DNA from: Catellatospora paridis
GTDB taxonomy: Bacteria > Actinomycetota > Actinomycetes > Mycobacteriales > Micromonosporaceae
Direction: 5' to 3'
NCBI RefSeq assembly: GCF_009720365.1
Contig: NZ_WBZD01000042.1
Coordinates: 113,206 to 177,205, forward strand
DNA: 64,000 nucleotides
Under the pieces are notes generated by a model. The model was not told where the DNA came from. It worked only from the letters and a program-made list of their open reading frames with translations, and did no database searches. Of this stretch, positions 40,610 to 51,400 are shown one piece after another; position 1 is the stretch's first letter; every line of letters begins with the position of its first letter. A program made the translations under genes and the position numbers.

Positions 40610-43423
40610 TCACCGCCGTGGCGGATGCATGGCGGGAACCATCGGGGCAAGGCCGAGTTCGGCGACGGCGGCGGCACCGCGGGTGGCGTGGTCGCCTCCG
40701 GCGAGCACCAAGGTCCGCGCCGCCTGATAGCGGCAGCCGGCGGCGTCGAACTCGGCCGCCGTGGCGAGCAGCCGCTCGCGGTCGTCGTCGAGCAGGGCCG
40801 AGGCCCGCTCCACGATGGCGGCGGCAACGGGGTTGCCCGCCACGGCGGTGCGGGCCACCGCCAGGCGACCGGCGGCGTCGGGGTGGCCGGCGAGCACGGC
40901 GGCTTCGGCGCGCAGGGCCACATACCAGTGGTGCCAGATCCAGGTGACCCACTTCCACACGTCGGCGGGCTCGGGTGCGGTCCGCCGCAGCGCGAGGTCG
41001 GGCTGGCCTTCGTGGAGCAGGCCGAGCGCGTCAAAGACCGCGCCGTAGCCGTAGACGTGCTCCGGCGGGGTGCCGAGCTGCTGTAGGACCGCGGTCCAGT
41101 CGCGCCTGGCTTCGTGGTCGTCGCGCAGTCCGTGGATCATCGCGACGGCCGCCACCGCGGGGCCCAGCACGGACCTGGCCGGGCTGCCGGCCCGCTGCCA
41201 CGCCTCGAGGAACCGGTCGCTGACGGCGAGCACGTCGTCCACGTCGCCCGCCAGCGCGTCGGTGACCAGCAGCCAGCTTGTGGCGCGGTGTCCGACCTCG
41301 GCCAGCAGCGGGTGCTCGGCGAGTCGCCGGGCCCACCGCCGGGCTGCCGGCAGGTCGCCCGCGCCGAGGGCGGCCTCGGTCGCCATGCCGAGGGCGTCGA
41401 GCAGCTCATGGGTCGCCGTCGGGGTGTCCGGCAGGGACGACAGCAGCGCGACCCGGCGGCGGGCGGTGGCCGCGGCGGCGAACGCGTCGCCGGCCCAGCT
41501 CTGCGCGCCGGTGAGCGCGTCGAGCGCGGCGGACTCGGCGAGGGGGTCACCCGTGCGGGCGGCGAGTTCGACCGCCCGTTCGGTGCGCGCGGTCGTGTCC
41601 TCCACGGCGTTGTCGGCCGGGCCCTGGGCCGCGCCGAACGCGTCGGCGAGGACCCCGGCCTCGGCCAGCGCCACCGCGGCCCGGGCGGCCGGATCGTCGC
41701 CGGCCAGTTCCCGTGCCTGTGTGACGAGCACGACCGTCTCGTCGTACGTCGGGAGGTGCTCGAACTTGCTCCAGAACCGGTGCGCGTTGGTCGCGGCGGT
41801 CGCCAGGTCGCAGGCGGCCGCGGCGGGGTCCCCGGCGCGCCGGGCCGCGTCGGCGGCCGCGCGGTGCAGCCGGTACATGTCGTCACCGCGTATGCGGCAG
41901 CCGGCCACGGCCGCGGCGAGCCGGAGCGTCGCGGCGGCGTCGGCCGGGTCGTCGGCGAGTGCGGCGGCCTGCTCGTATCGCAGCTGGGACTCGCCGGCGT
42001 AGGTGCGGGTGAAGCTCAGCTCCGCGAGCGACCGGGCGAGCCGGTACGCGTCCGTGCGCTGCTCCGGCCGGTCGGCGGCCCAGGCGAGGGCGGCGCGTAC
42101 GTCGTCGGCCGTCGCGTCGAACCGGGCCCGCCAGTCCGGGCGCGCCACGGCCAACTCGGCTGCTTTGGCCAGGCACCAGCGCAGGTGCCGGAGGCGGACG
42201 TCGTCCAGCTCACCGGCCTCGGCGAGCCGCTCGGCCCCGTACTGGCGGATGGTCTCCAGCGCCCGGTACTCGGTCGTGCTCCCCGACGCGGTCACCGCCA
42301 GCAGGCTCTGCTCGGCCAGCCGAGCCAAGCCGTCGACGACGACGCCCCGCTCGGCCCCGGCCACTTCCGCAGCCGCCTCGACGCTGAACGGCGCCACGAA
42401 CACCGACATCCGGCGCAGCAGCGCCTGATCGGCGGGCTCCAGCAGGGCGTGGCTCCAGTCCAGCGCGGCCCGCACCGAGCGGTGCCGGTCGTCGGCGCGG
42501 GGGCCGCCGGACAGCATCCGCAGCTGGTCGGACAGCCCGGCGGTGAGGCCGTCCAGCCCGAGCATGGGCCACCGGGCGGCGGCCAGCTCGATCGCCAGCG
42601 CCACCCCGTCCAGGCGTTCGCAGACCGTCGCGATGTGCTCGCGCATCACCGCGTCGGGCGGCCAGCGCAGCTCCGCGACCCGGTCCAGGAACAGCGCGAC
42701 GGCGTCCGATTCGCCGTCGCCGGCCAGCGACATCGGCGGGACCTGGTACACCCGCTCGAACGGCACCATCAGCCGGGCGCGGCTGGTCGTCAGGACCGTC
42801 AGCCGGGGGCAGGTCGCGAGCAGCCGCTCCAGAAACGGGGCCACCCCGTCCCGGACGTGCTCGCAGTTGTCGAGCACCAGCAGGGCGTGCCGGTCGGCCA
42901 GCGCGGCGAACACCGACTCGTCCATGCCGCGACCGGGCTGCTCGCCGAGGCCGAGCGCGGCGGCGATCGCGCCCGCGACCACGCAGGCGCCCGGGTCGGT
43001 GACCGGGACCAGGTCGACGAACCACACGCCGTCGGCGAACTCGCCGGCCGCGTCGGCGGCGACGGCCAGCGCGAGCCGGGTCTTGCCGACTCCGCCGGGG
43101 CCGACCGCGGTCACCTGCCGCTGCGTCTTGATCATCTCGGCGAGTTCGGCGCGTTCCCGCGACCGGCCGACGAACGAGGTCAGCGGTGTCGGCAGGACCG
43201 GCGCCGGGTGGACGCGGTCGGCGCGGGTCAGCTCGGACGCACGCTGGGCCAGGGCCCGCCGGTCCGGAGCCTCGACCTTGCGCAGCAGCGAGGAGACGTG
43301 GCTCTCCACGGTCCGGACCGAGATGAACAGCCGCGCCCCGATCTCGGCGTTGCTGAGGTGCTCGCCCAGCAGCGCCAGCACCTCGGACTCCCGGGCTGAG
43401 ATCTCCACCGTCGTCGCCGTCAT
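40610..43423 (-). CDS. Large LuxR-type regulator with N-terminal HTH and NB-ARC ATPase
   Basis: Protein of 937 residues from ATG 43423. The N-terminal LuxR helix-turn-helix (about 5-60) has SARESEVLALLGEHLSNAEIGARLFISVRTVESHVSSLLRKV. A predicted-ATPase (NB-ARC/STAND) domain follows, with Walker A GPGGVGKT (108-115) and Walker B LLVLDNCEH, and then a long helical TPR-like region (about 400-937). It is the reverse of the common LAL order, with the DNA-binding part first. Such STAND regulators switch on genes after ligand binding. CAGAAT 6 nt before the ATG may be its -10. The target may be the divergent MFS gene. Confidence 0.9.
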   Translation of the reverse strand: MTATTVEISARESEVLALLGEHLSNAEIGARLFISVRTVESHVSSLLRKVEAPDRRALAQRASELTRADRVHPAPVLPTPLTSFVGRSRERAELAEMIKTQRQVTAVGPGGVGKTRLALAVAADAAGEFADGVWFVDLVPVTDPGACVVAGAIAAALGLGEQPGRGMDESVFAALADRHALLVLDNCEHVRDGVAPFLERLLATCPRLTVLTTSRARLMVPFERVYQVPPMSLAGDGESDAVALFLDRVAELRWPPDAVMREHIATVCERLDGVALAIELAAARWPMLGLDGLTAGLSDQLRMLSGGPRADDRHRSVRAALDWSHALLEPADQALLRRMSVFVAPFSVEAAAEVAGAERGVVVDGLARLAEQSLLAVTASGSTTEYRALETIRQYGAERLAEAGELDDVRLRHLRWCLAKAAELAVARPDWRARFDATADDVRAALAWAADRPEQRTDAYRLARSLAELSFTRTYAGESQLRYEQAAALADDPADAAATLRLAAAVAGCRIRGDDMYRLHRAAADAARRAGDPAAAACDLATAATNAHRFWSKFEHLPTYDETVVLVTQARELAGDDPAARAAVALAEAGVLADAFGAAQGPADNAVEDTTARTERAVELAARTGDPLAESAALDALTGAQSWAGDAFAAAATARRRVALLSSLPDTPTATHELLDALGMATEAALGAGDLPAARRWARRLAEHPLLAEVGHRATSWLLVTDALAGDVDDVLAVSDRFLEAWQRAGSPARSVLGPAVAAVAMIHGLRDDHEARRDWTAVLQQLGTPPEHVYGYGAVFDALGLLHEGQPDLALRRTAPEPADVWKWVTWIWHHWYVALRAEAAVLAGHPDAAGRLAVARTAVAGNPVAAAIVERASALLDDDRERLLATAAEFDAAGCRYQAARTLVLAGGDHATRGAAAVAELGLAPMVPAMHPPRR

Positions 43424-43552
43424 GGCCCCATTCTGGCGCACCGCTCCGTACTGCCGATCCGAGGTGCTTTCCGTGCTCGGCACCGATGTCCTCGCCACGT
43501 CCCGCCGCCACGCTCAGAGCAGGCACATCGGACATCGGAAACGGAGCACGAC

Positions 43553-44905
43553 ATGAAGCGACCACGAGACGGCGCATGGACCTGGCTCGGCTCGGTCGGC
43601 CGGCTGGGCAGGCACCCGGCGCTTCGCTGGATCCTGCCCGCACAGCTGGTCTCCGCTCTCGGCGACGGCATGAGCATGGTCGCGGTGGCGTGGCTCGCGG
43701 TGCAGCTCGCACCGGCCGGGCAGGCCGGGGTCTGGACCGGGCTGGCGATCGCGGCTTACACACTGCCGGCCCCGCTCGGCGCGGCCCTGCTCGCCCGGCT
43801 GATGCGCCGGCTGCGCGCCGCGCAACTGATCGCGGCCGACGCCTCGGTGCGCGCCTTCACGCTGGGCACGGTCGCGGTCCTGGCAGTGACCGGGCTGCTG
43901 CACCCGGTCGCCTACGTCGCGCTGCTGGCGGTCTCGTCGCTGCTGCACGCATGGGGCAACGCGGGGGTGTACACGCTGGTGGCGGAAGTGCTGCCGGAGG
44001 AAGACCAGGTCACCGGGAACGCGCTGCTGTCGACGTTCGCCCAGTCGGCGTTCGTCGTCGGGCCGGCCCTGGCCGGCGGGCTGACCGCGCTGGCCGGGCC
44101 GGGCTGGGTGATCGGCGTCGACGCGGCGAGCTTCGCCGTGCTGGCGGTCGCCGCGTGGGCGCTTGCCGCGCGGCAGGCCACCGATGCCGCTACCGCCACC
44201 GCCGCGGACTCACCGCAAGCACCGGCGAGCGGCGGCTGGCGCGCCATCCTCGACCGGCCGCGCCTGCTCGGGCTGCTGGTCGTCACCTGCGCGTTCTTCT
44301 TCCTGTACGGCCCGGTCGAGGTCGCTCTGCCGGTGCACGTCGCCCATGGCCTGCACGGCTCACCCGGTCTGCTGGGCCTGTACTGGACCGCGTTCGGGAT
44401 CGGGGCGACGGTCGGCTCGCTCGGGGCGGTGCTGCTGCGCCGTCGCGCACCGTGGCGGGTGGTGGTCGCCATCGTCGTCGGCTGGGGCGCCGCCCTGCTG
44501 CCCCTCGGGCTGACCGACGCCGTCGCACCGGGCCTGGCCGGGTTCGCGGCCGGTGGGCTGATCTACGGCCCGTTCACCGCCATCTCGACGGCCCTGTTCC
44601 AGCGCGGCACCCCGCCGCACGTGCTCAGCCGCGTACTCGCGGCCCGGTCCGCGCTGACCGCCCCCGCCACCGGGCTGGGCACGCTGGTCGGCGGCCCGCT
44701 CGTCACAGCGGTCGGCGGCCGGCACACCCTGCTGATCTCGGCGCTGCTCACCATCGCGCTGGGCCTGTCCGTCGCGGCCGTGCTGCGGCTCAGCCGGCGC
44801 ACGGCGGGCACCGGTCCGGCGGCCGCGCCGACCCCCGGCAGGGCCGCGCAGGAAGACCTGCTGGTCGGCGCCGGTGCGGCACCGGCCTCGCGGCACCTGC
44901 CGTAG
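43553..44905 (+). CDS. MFS transporter
   Basis: Protein of 450 residues with about 12 hydrophobic helices, a long N-terminal polar head (residues 1-20) and the central loop with RRLRAAQLIAADASVRAFTLG after helix 2. It resembles the macrolide/tetracycline-type efflux subfamily (first helix region LVSALGDGMSMVAVAWLAVQLAP). The start at ATG 43553 has CGGAGC upstream. It is 130 bp divergent from the LuxR-ATPase regulator, which may control it. The C-terminal tail is basic/Ala-rich and variable. Confidence 0.85.
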   Translation: MKRPRDGAWTWLGSVGRLGRHPALRWILPAQLVSALGDGMSMVAVAWLAVQLAPAGQAGVWTGLAIAAYTLPAPLGAALLARLMRRLRAAQLIAADASVRAFTLGTVAVLAVTGLLHPVAYVALLAVSSLLHAWGNAGVYTLVAEVLPEEDQVTGNALLSTFAQSAFVVGPALAGGLTALAGPGWVIGVDAASFAVLAVAAWALAARQATDAATATAADSPQAPASGGWRAILDRPRLLGLLVVTCAFFFLYGPVEVALPVHVAHGLHGSPGLLGLYWTAFGIGATVGSLGAVLLRRRAPWRVVVAIVVGWGAALLPLGLTDAVAPGLAGFAAGGLIYGPFTAISTALFQRGTPPHVLSRVLAARSALTAPATGLGTLVGGPLVTAVGGRHTLLISALLTIALGLSVAAVLRLSRRTAGTGPAAAPTPGRAAQEDLLVGAGAAPASRHLP

Positions 44906-45054
44906 GCGGTCCCCGTACCCCCGGTCCGTGGTCGGTTCCGTGGTCGTCACGGATGCGGGCCGACCCTCGCGAACGACAAGCTCTATCCAGTTCCCGCTGG
45001 TCACGGCGGAGCGCACCGACCGGGCCGCAACGGCCCACGACCTCAGGAGTGATC

Positions 45055-45411
45055 ATGACCGGCTCTTCCACCCATGGCGGCAAGACCGTGCTGCACCCCG
45101 TCTCCGACCTCGCGGCGGCGAAAGCCGTGTACGCCGCGCTGCTCGGCGTGCCGCCGCAGACCGACTCGTCGTACTACGTCGGCTTCGACGCCGCGGGCCA
45201 GCAGATCGGCCTGGTGCCCGCCGGCGGCCCGCAGGGCCTGACCTCGCCGGTGACCTACTGGCACGTGCCGGACATCGAGGCGAAGCTCGCCGAGCTGACC
45301 GCCGCCGGCGCGACCGTGCAGCAGGCCACGCACGACGTCGGCGGCGGCCGCCTCGTGGCCACCGTCACCGACCTCGACGGCAACGTGCTGGGCCTGCTGC
45401 AGGACAGCTGA
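45055..45411 (+). CDS. VOC (glyoxalase/bleomycin-resistance fold) protein
   Basis: Protein of 118 residues from ATG 45055 (AGGAGTGATC upstream). It has VLHPVSDLAAAKAVYAALLGVPPQTDSSYYVGFDAAGQQIGLVPAG, TYWHVPDIEAKLAELTAAGATVQQATHDVGGGRLVATVTDLDGNVLGLLQ, the single-domain vicinal oxygen chelate pattern that dimerises to form the metal site. The substrate is unknown. In-frame sequence upstream to 43486 covers the MFS gene and is a shadow. Confidence 0.87.
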   Translation: MTGSSTHGGKTVLHPVSDLAAAKAVYAALLGVPPQTDSSYYVGFDAAGQQIGLVPAGGPQGLTSPVTYWHVPDIEAKLAELTAAGATVQQATHDVGGGRLVATVTDLDGNVLGLLQDS

Positions 45412-45431
45412 TCCGGCGCGAAGCCGCGCGA

Positions 45432-45462
45432 CGGGGACGGCGGCACCCCGCTGCCGTCCCCG
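45432..45462. terminator. Terminator between VOC and epoxide hydrolase genes
   Basis: CGGGGACGGC (45432-45441) pairs with GCCGTCCCCG (45453-45462), 11-nt loop, between convergent genes. Confidence 0.75.
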
Positions 45463-45490
45463 CGACCACGAACATCCGTCAATCACGGAA

Positions 45491-46642
45491 CTAGCGGTCC
45501 GAGCGGGCGCGCACCTTGGTGAAGAAGGCGCGGATGTCGGCCGCGTGTGCCGACGGCTGCTCCATCGCCACGAAGTGGTTGCCGGGGTTGCCCTCGGGCC
45601 AGTGCACGATGGTGTTGTCGCGCTCCGCGAGCCGCCGCATCAACGCGGAGCCGCCGCCGTACACGCCCGACGGCACCTCGCGCTGTCCCCTCGGCCAGGC
45701 GAACCCGCCGTCGTCGGCCAGGGTCAGCAGGTCGTACATCGGCCACGAGGACGATCCCGACGTGCCGGTGAACCAGTAGAGGCTCGCGTTGGTGAGCAGC
45801 TGGTCCCGGTCGATGACCTGATCCGGAGTGTCGGCCATGAAGGCGAACTCCTTGAACTTCTGCGTCAGCCAGGCCAGCAGCCCGACCGGTGAGTCGTGCC
45901 AGGCGTACGCGAAGGTCTGCGGCGCGGCCCGCAGCAGCGCGTGATGGTCCACGCCACCGCTCATCCACTGCTGCATGAGGTCCCACTCGGCGCGTTCGGC
46001 CTCGCTCATGCCCGGCACGTCGGCCGCGGTGGGGAACCCGAAGCCGCCGTCGATGTGCACGCCGACGACGTGCTCCGGCGCGACCTTCGCCACCTCGGGG
46101 GCCACGTACGCGCCCAGGTCGCCGCCCTGCGTGCCGTAGCGGTCGTAGCCGAGGCGGCGCATGAGTTCGGCCCACATCCGGGCGAGCCTGCCGACCGTGA
46201 AACCGGTCTGCGGCGGCGCCTGCGAGAACCCGAACCCCGGCACGGACGGCACCACCACGTGGAAGGCCTGCCCGGCATCGTCGCCGTGGGCGCGCGGGTC
46301 GGTGAGCGGCCCGATGAGCTCGGTGAACTCGACGATCGAGTTGGGCCAGCCGTGCGTCAGGATCAGCGGGAGCGCGTCCGGTTCCGGCGAGCGCACGTGC
46401 AGGAAATGCACGTCCAGGCCATCGATCTCGGTGGTGAACTGGGGGAACTCGTTCAACCGCGCCTCCTGCCCGCGCCAGTCGTAGCCGGTGGCCCAGTACT
46501 CGGCCAGTTCCCGCAGGTAGTCCACCGGCACGCCGCGGCTCCAGCCGTCGCCGGGCGTCTGCCGGGGCCAGCGGGTCCGGGCCAGCCGGTCACGCAGGTC
46601 GTCGAGGTCGGCTTGGGGGATGTCGATCCGAAAAGGCGTCAT
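45491..46642 (-). CDS. Epoxide hydrolase, EHN family
   Basis: Protein of 383 residues from ATG 46642 (TAGCGT 7 nt upstream; ATG 46663 is possible). It has the EHN domain ([49 protein letters not shown]), oxyanion HGWP, nucleophile Asp in GGDLG (the paralogue at 1054 has GGDWG), and catalytic His in [14 protein letters not shown]. Same reaction as its paralogue at 1054-2268, with enough divergence to suggest different substrates. It is divergent from a WYL regulator, and the two are a common pair in actinomycetes. Confidence 0.88.
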   Translation of the reverse strand: MTPFRIDIPQADLDDLRDRLARTRWPRQTPGDGWSRGVPVDYLRELAEYWATGYDWRGQEARLNEFPQFTTEIDGLDVHFLHVRSPEPDALPLILTHGWPNSIVEFTELIGPLTDPRAHGDDAGQAFHVVVPSVPGFGFSQAPPQTGFTVGRLARMWAELMRRLGYDRYGTQGGDLGAYVAPEVAKVAPEHVVGVHIDGGFGFPTAADVPGMSEAERAEWDLMQQWMSGGVDHHALLRAAPQTFAYAWHDSPVGLLAWLTQKFKEFAFMADTPDQVIDRDQLLTNASLYWFTGTSGSSSWPMYDLLTLADDGGFAWPRGQREVPSGVYGGGSALMRRLAERDNTIVHWPEGNPGNHFVAMEQPSAHAADIRAFFTKVRARSDR

Positions 46643-46677
46643 GCGGGCCACGCTAGAACCCATGTAGGTCAGGTTCT
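46643..46677. promoter_or_regulatory. Divergent intergenic region, epoxide hydrolase / WYL regulator
   Basis: On the minus strand TAGCGT (46655-46650) lies 7 nt before ATG 46642. An inverted repeat AGAACC (46655-46660) / GGTTCT (46672-46677), 11-bp spacer, overlaps it and is a candidate WYL-regulator site. Confidence 0.5.
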
Positions 46678-46705
46678 GTCACACATGACCGCCATGCTGG
46701 AAAAC

Positions 46706-47671
46706 ATGAGCGACACCCCCGCCCGGCTGCTGAACCTGCTGTCGTTGTTGCAGACTCCCCGGGAATGGCCCGGCAGCGAACTCGCGACCAGGCTGGAGGT
46801 CAGCGTGCGCACCATCCGGCGCGACGTGGACCGCCTGCGCGACCTCGGCTACCCCGTGCAGGCGACGATGGGTGCGGTGGGCGGCTACCGCCTGGTCGCC
46901 GGCAAGGCCATGCCGCCGCTGCTGCTCGACGACGACGAGGCGGTGGCGATCGCCGTCGGCCTGCGCACCGCGGCCGTGCACGCGGTGACCGGAATCGGCG
47001 AGGCCTCGGTCCGGGCGCTGGCGAAACTCGAACAGGTGCTGCCGTCGCGGCTGCGCCACCGGGTCGGCGTGCTCGGCCGGGCCACCGTGCCGATGACGGG
47101 CTGGGACGGCCCGACGGTCGACCCGGAACACCTGACCACGCTGGCCGCCGCCGTCGGCAACCGGGAACGGCTGCGGTTCGGCTACCGGCGGCGCGGCGGC
47201 GCGGACAGCGAGCGGCTGGTCGAACCGCACAAGCTGGTGTCCGCGGGCCGCCGGTGGTATCTCGTCGCCTACGACGCCGACCGCGCCGACTGGCGCATGT
47301 TCCGGGTGGACCGGATGAGCGCGTTGCGCCCGACCGGGCAGCGCACCGCACCGCGGACCCTGCCGGCCGCCGACGCCGCCGCGTACGTGACCGCCAAACT
47401 CAGCGAGCTCGCGCCCGTGTACCAGGCCGTGGCGACCCTGCACGCGCCGCTGGAGCAGGTGGCGGGACGGGTGGGCGACTCCCCCGCCGACCTGGTGCCG
47501 ATCGACGCGGCCAGTTGCCGGTTGACCAGCCACACCGAGCCGCTGGAGTGGCTGGCCTGGCGCCTGTTGATGCTCGGCTGCGAGTTCGAGGTGCACTCGC
47601 CGCCGGAACTGGTCGCCTACCTGCGCGAGACGGCCGGGCGGGCCGCCCGGGCAGCGAGCGGCGGTTCCTGA
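46706..47671 (+). CDS. WYL domain transcriptional regulator (DeoR-like HTH)
   Basis: Protein of 321 residues from ATG 46706 (ATG 46685 and 46694 are possible). The N-terminal winged helix has DTPARLLNLLSLLQTPREWPGSELATRLEVSVRTIRRDVDRLRDLGYPV; the WYL domain has RRRGGADSERLVEPHKLVSAGRRWYLVAYDADRADWRMFRVDRMSALRPTG, and a C-terminal extension follows. WYL domains sense ligands, sometimes nucleotides or nucleic acid. It probably controls the divergent epoxide hydrolase and itself. Confidence 0.88.
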   Translation: MSDTPARLLNLLSLLQTPREWPGSELATRLEVSVRTIRRDVDRLRDLGYPVQATMGAVGGYRLVAGKAMPPLLLDDDEAVAIAVGLRTAAVHAVTGIGEASVRALAKLEQVLPSRLRHRVGVLGRATVPMTGWDGPTVDPEHLTTLAAAVGNRERLRFGYRRRGGADSERLVEPHKLVSAGRRWYLVAYDADRADWRMFRVDRMSALRPTGQRTAPRTLPAADAAAYVTAKLSELAPVYQAVATLHAPLEQVAGRVGDSPADLVPIDAASCRLTSHTEPLEWLAWRLLMLGCEFEVHSPPELVAYLRETAGRAARAASGGS

Positions 47672-47755
47672 CCCGGGCGATAGGACGCCGAGCGACCGGC
47701 CTTGTCCGGCCGCCGGGACCGTCGCGCGGGGCCGCGGCCCGCCTCCGCCCGCGGG

Positions 47756-47767
47756 TAACCTGCTGCG
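47756..47767 (+). promoter_or_regulatory. Leaderless -10 element of HAD gene
   Basis: TAACCT (47756-47761), 6 nt, then GTG 47768. This favours the GTG over ATG 47771. Confidence 0.55.
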
Positions 47768-48382
47768 GTGATGCTTCCGCTGCCGCCCGGGGAGTTCCGG
47801 GCCTACCTGTTCGACTGCGACGGCACCGTCGCCGACTCGATGCCGCTGCACTACCGCGCGTGGTCGCAGGCGGTCGGCGAGTGGGGCTGCGACCTGCCCG
47901 AGGACCTGTTCTACGCGTGGGCCGGCCGGACGGTGGCCGACGTCATCGCCGACCTGAACACCACGCGCGGGCTGGCCATGCCGGTCGCCGAGGTCGACCG
48001 GCGCCGGGAGAGCCTTTATCGGGAGCTGCTGCCGCAGCTGACGGCGGTGCCGGAGGTGCTGGCGCACATCGAGCACGCCCATGGGCGGATCCCGTTCGCA
48101 ATCGTCTCCGGCGGGGGCCGTGACTCCGTCGCCAGGTCGCTGACGACACTCGGGCTGCTCGACCGGTTCGACCTGATGGTGTGCGCGGAGGACTACACGC
48201 GGGCCAAGCCGGATCCGGAGGCGTTCCTGCTGGCCGCGCGGCGGCTCGGGGTCGCGCCGGAGCACTGCGTGGTGTTCGAGGACGCCGACCTGGGCATCGA
48301 GGCGGCGACCGCGGCGGGCATGGCCTGGGTCCGGGTGCCGCACCCCTGGCAGCGCGGGATCCCGGCGGCGACCCCGGCCTGA
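47768..48382 (+). CDS. HAD-superfamily phosphatase (beta-phosphoglucomutase-like)
   Basis: Protein of 204 residues. It has motif I FDCDGTVADS (Asp16 nucleophile, Asp18), motif II VSGGGRDSV, Lys in AKPDPEAFLLAARRLG and motif IV VVFEDADLGIEAA. The cap (about 27-95) has SMPLHYRAWSQAVGEWG. The closest pattern is the YqaB/YcjU-like fructose-1-phosphate phosphatase and phosphoglucomutase group. The start is GTG 47768, with a leaderless -10 before it. It is convergent with the subtilase gene, with a strong terminator between them. Confidence 0.88.
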   Translation: MMLPLPPGEFRAYLFDCDGTVADSMPLHYRAWSQAVGEWGCDLPEDLFYAWAGRTVADVIADLNTTRGLAMPVAEVDRRRESLYRELLPQLTAVPEVLAHIEHAHGRIPFAIVSGGGRDSVARSLTTLGLLDRFDLMVCAEDYTRAKPDPEAFLLAARRLGVAPEHCVVFEDADLGIEAATAAGMAWVRVPHPWQRGIPAATPA

Positions 48383-48392
48383 TCCACGAGAA

Positions 48393-48426
48393 AGGCCGGG
48401 GTGCGCAGCTGCGCGCACCCCGGCCT
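48393..48426. terminator. Bidirectional terminator, HAD / subtilase genes
   Basis: Perfect 14-bp stem AGGCCGGGGTGCGC (48393-48406) / GCGCACCCCGGCCT (48413-48426), loop of 6. Confidence 0.85.
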
Positions 48427-48440
48427 CAGTTCAGCTCAGG

Positions 48441-51400
48441 TCAGGGCTGCTGACCGGAGGCGCCGATACGTCGCACGACCACCGCGGAGTTGACCACGGT
48501 GACACCCGGCACGGTCGAGGCGGTCATCTCAGTGGTGAGAACGCCGGAACCGGGCAGGATGCCGCGGAGGTTGACCGTGTAGGACGCCGAACCGCCCGGA
48601 GCCGGGTCGGTGCTGGTGACGACCAGGTCCTCGGTCGGCAGGGTGCCGACGGGGAGCTGCTCGCCACCGGTGCCGTCCGCGCTCTCCGCGCCCACGATGA
48701 ACGCCTGACCACCCGGGGCGGCGGGCAGCGCGGCCGCGTCGTACGCGTACGAGATGTCCTGGGTGCCGTTGACGCCGATCCAGATCTGGAAGTGGCGGTT
48801 GGAGTTGGTGCCCCACACGTCCACCTGCCACTCGATGACCAGCCAGGTGTCGACGTTGTCGGTCAGCGTCGCCACCCGCACGCCCTCGTCGTTGGTGCCG
48901 TCGAGGTCGCTCCAGAACGGGGCCAGCACGTTGTTCGGGCGGGCCGTGTCCGGGATCTGGGTCAGGTTGCAGCAGTTGTTGTCCTCGCTGGTGGCGCCGC
49001 CGACGACCGCGTAGCCGTTGGACAGGATGCCGATGGAGGTGTACGTCAGTCCGTTGTAGACGTACGGCGGCACGGTGTAGTTGATGATCGACTCATCGCC
49101 CAGCGGGTCCGGTTCGATGTTGAACGCCGCGAGGGGGATGTAGCCGGCCGGTCCGGCACCGGGCGCGATCGACGGCACACCCGGCTGCGCGCCGGCGAGC
49201 GTGACGTCGTTCTTGGTGACCAGCCACGGGTTGTTCACGGTCGCGCCGGTCGCGCCGGTGGCCGCGAGGTTGAGGTCGAGCTTGGTCTTGAGGTCGGCGG
49301 TGGCCTCGGCGAACGAGTTGTTCGTCGCGGTCACCGTGCAGCTGGTGGTGCCCAGCCAGGAGATGGAGCTGTCGGCGCAGGTGCTGGTCAGGCTGACGCT
49401 GCCCTGCTGCGGCACGAACGCCACCGGCAGGTGCAGGGTAGGCATGCCGGAGCGGGTCGGGTCGAGGCTGATCTCCCCGAAGTACTGCGCCGTCGGCGCG
49501 CTGGACGCGATCGTGATCGTCAGCTTGGCCGACTTGCCCGGGTTGAGGGTGAACGTCGACGGCGAGACGGTGATCTTGCTGCCCGTGGGGGCAGTCGTGG
49601 TCACCTTGTAGGTCTGCGCCTTGCTGCTCACGTTGACCGCGGTGCGGTACGTGGTGAGCCGGCCCGGCAGGGTCGGCACGTTGATCGACGGCAGGTTCAG
49701 GTGCACGGCCGCGATCGGGTCGTTGCCCAGTGAGTACATCCGCTCGGCGGACTCGTCGAAGGTGATGCCCGGGTTGGACGCCTTCGTCAGGTCGAGACGG
49801 CCCGAACCCTGGTCGAACGGGTCGGCGGGGGTGACCGTGTCCTCCTTGAGGACCGACGTCTTCGCGGTGGTCATCATGGCGGACTTGATCTGGCCGGGCG
49901 TCCACGTCGGGTGCGCGGCCTTGAGCAGCACGGCCGCGCCCGCGATATGCGGAGCGGACATGGACGTGCCGGCGATCGCCTGGAAGTACTCGCCCGCCGG
50001 GCCGCCGTCGACGGCGTCCGGGGTGGGCGTGTTACCGGCCAGGATCTGCACACCCGGGGCGGTGATGTCGGGCTTGATGCCCAGCCCGCCCGGGCCGCGC
50101 GACGAGAACGCCGCCATCACGTCGCCCTGGCCGTTGTGCTTCTGGCCGGCGGTGAAGGACGCGGTCAGGCCGGCGGGGTGCGCCGTCACGAACGCGTTGA
50201 ACTGCGTGCCGTCGGCCAGGTGCACCGTCGGCAGGAAGTGGTTGTCGGTCTCGATGTCGGCCAGCGAGGCGTTGAACAGGATCATGCCTGCCGCGCCGCC
50301 CGCCTTGACGTTGTGACCCTTCTCCACGCGGGCGTTGACACCCCGCTGGCAGGCCACGATCTTGCCCGCGACCGAGGCCGGAGCCGGAGCCTGGCACAGC
50401 GCGTCGCCGTACGACGACGCCATCACCACGGGCAGCTCGCCGACCCCGGCGGTGATCGACGCGCCGGTCAGCACCAGCGTGTCCGCACCCGACTTGAGGG
50501 TCAGCGTGGACACGAACTCGCGGGTCTGGGTCGACGCCGCGACGGTGGTGACCCACGGGGACACGTGGTCGGTGGTCGCCGAGCCGGGACCGGAGTTGCC
50601 GGCCGAGGCCGACACGAACACGCCCGCGGCGTACGCGTCGAGGAACGTGAGCTCCACCGGGTCGGTGAACGGGTTGCTACCGCCCGAGATCGAGTAGTTG
50701 ATCACCGATACGCCGTCGAGGATCGCCTGCTGCGCGGCAGCGGCCAGGTCGGAGCTGTAACCGCCCTGCGGGCCGAGCGCCTTGTACACCGACACCCACG
50801 CACCCGGGGCGACGCCGTTCAGGGGACCGCGCTCGACGCCGAACACCGTCGCGGAGGCGAGCTTGTTGCCGGCAGAGGTGGACGCGGTGTGGGTGCCGTG
50901 GCCGCCGCTGTCACGCGCGGAGTGGTAGACGTCGTCGCCGGTCTGCGCGTCGTAGGTGTCGAGGAACTTGCCGCCGCCGATGAGCTTGTGGTTGCAGACG
51001 AACACGTCCGCGGCGGGGGTCAGCGGGTTGTCGCCGAAGTCGCACTCGCGCGGCGTGCCGTCGGCCTTGGCCGGCGCAGCGCCCAGGTTGCCCTGGTCGG
51101 CGAACGACGGGTGCTCCGGCCACGCGCCGGTGTCGATGACACCGATGATGACGCCCTTGCCCGCGTTGGCGGTGCCGCCCAGGCCCGGGTAGAGCGAGGT
51201 CGCGCCGATGAACGGGGCGCTGGCGTCGGTGAGCGGCTTGCGCAGTTCGTCCTTCTGCACCGCGGACACGCCCGGGATCTTCAGCACGTCAGCGATCTTG
51301 TTGGCGGGCACGACCGCCGCGACGCCGCCGTAGACGGTGCGCAGCCGCTGCCCGGCCTTGGCGCCCGACACCTTGCCGAGCGCCTTGACGAACGCGTCCT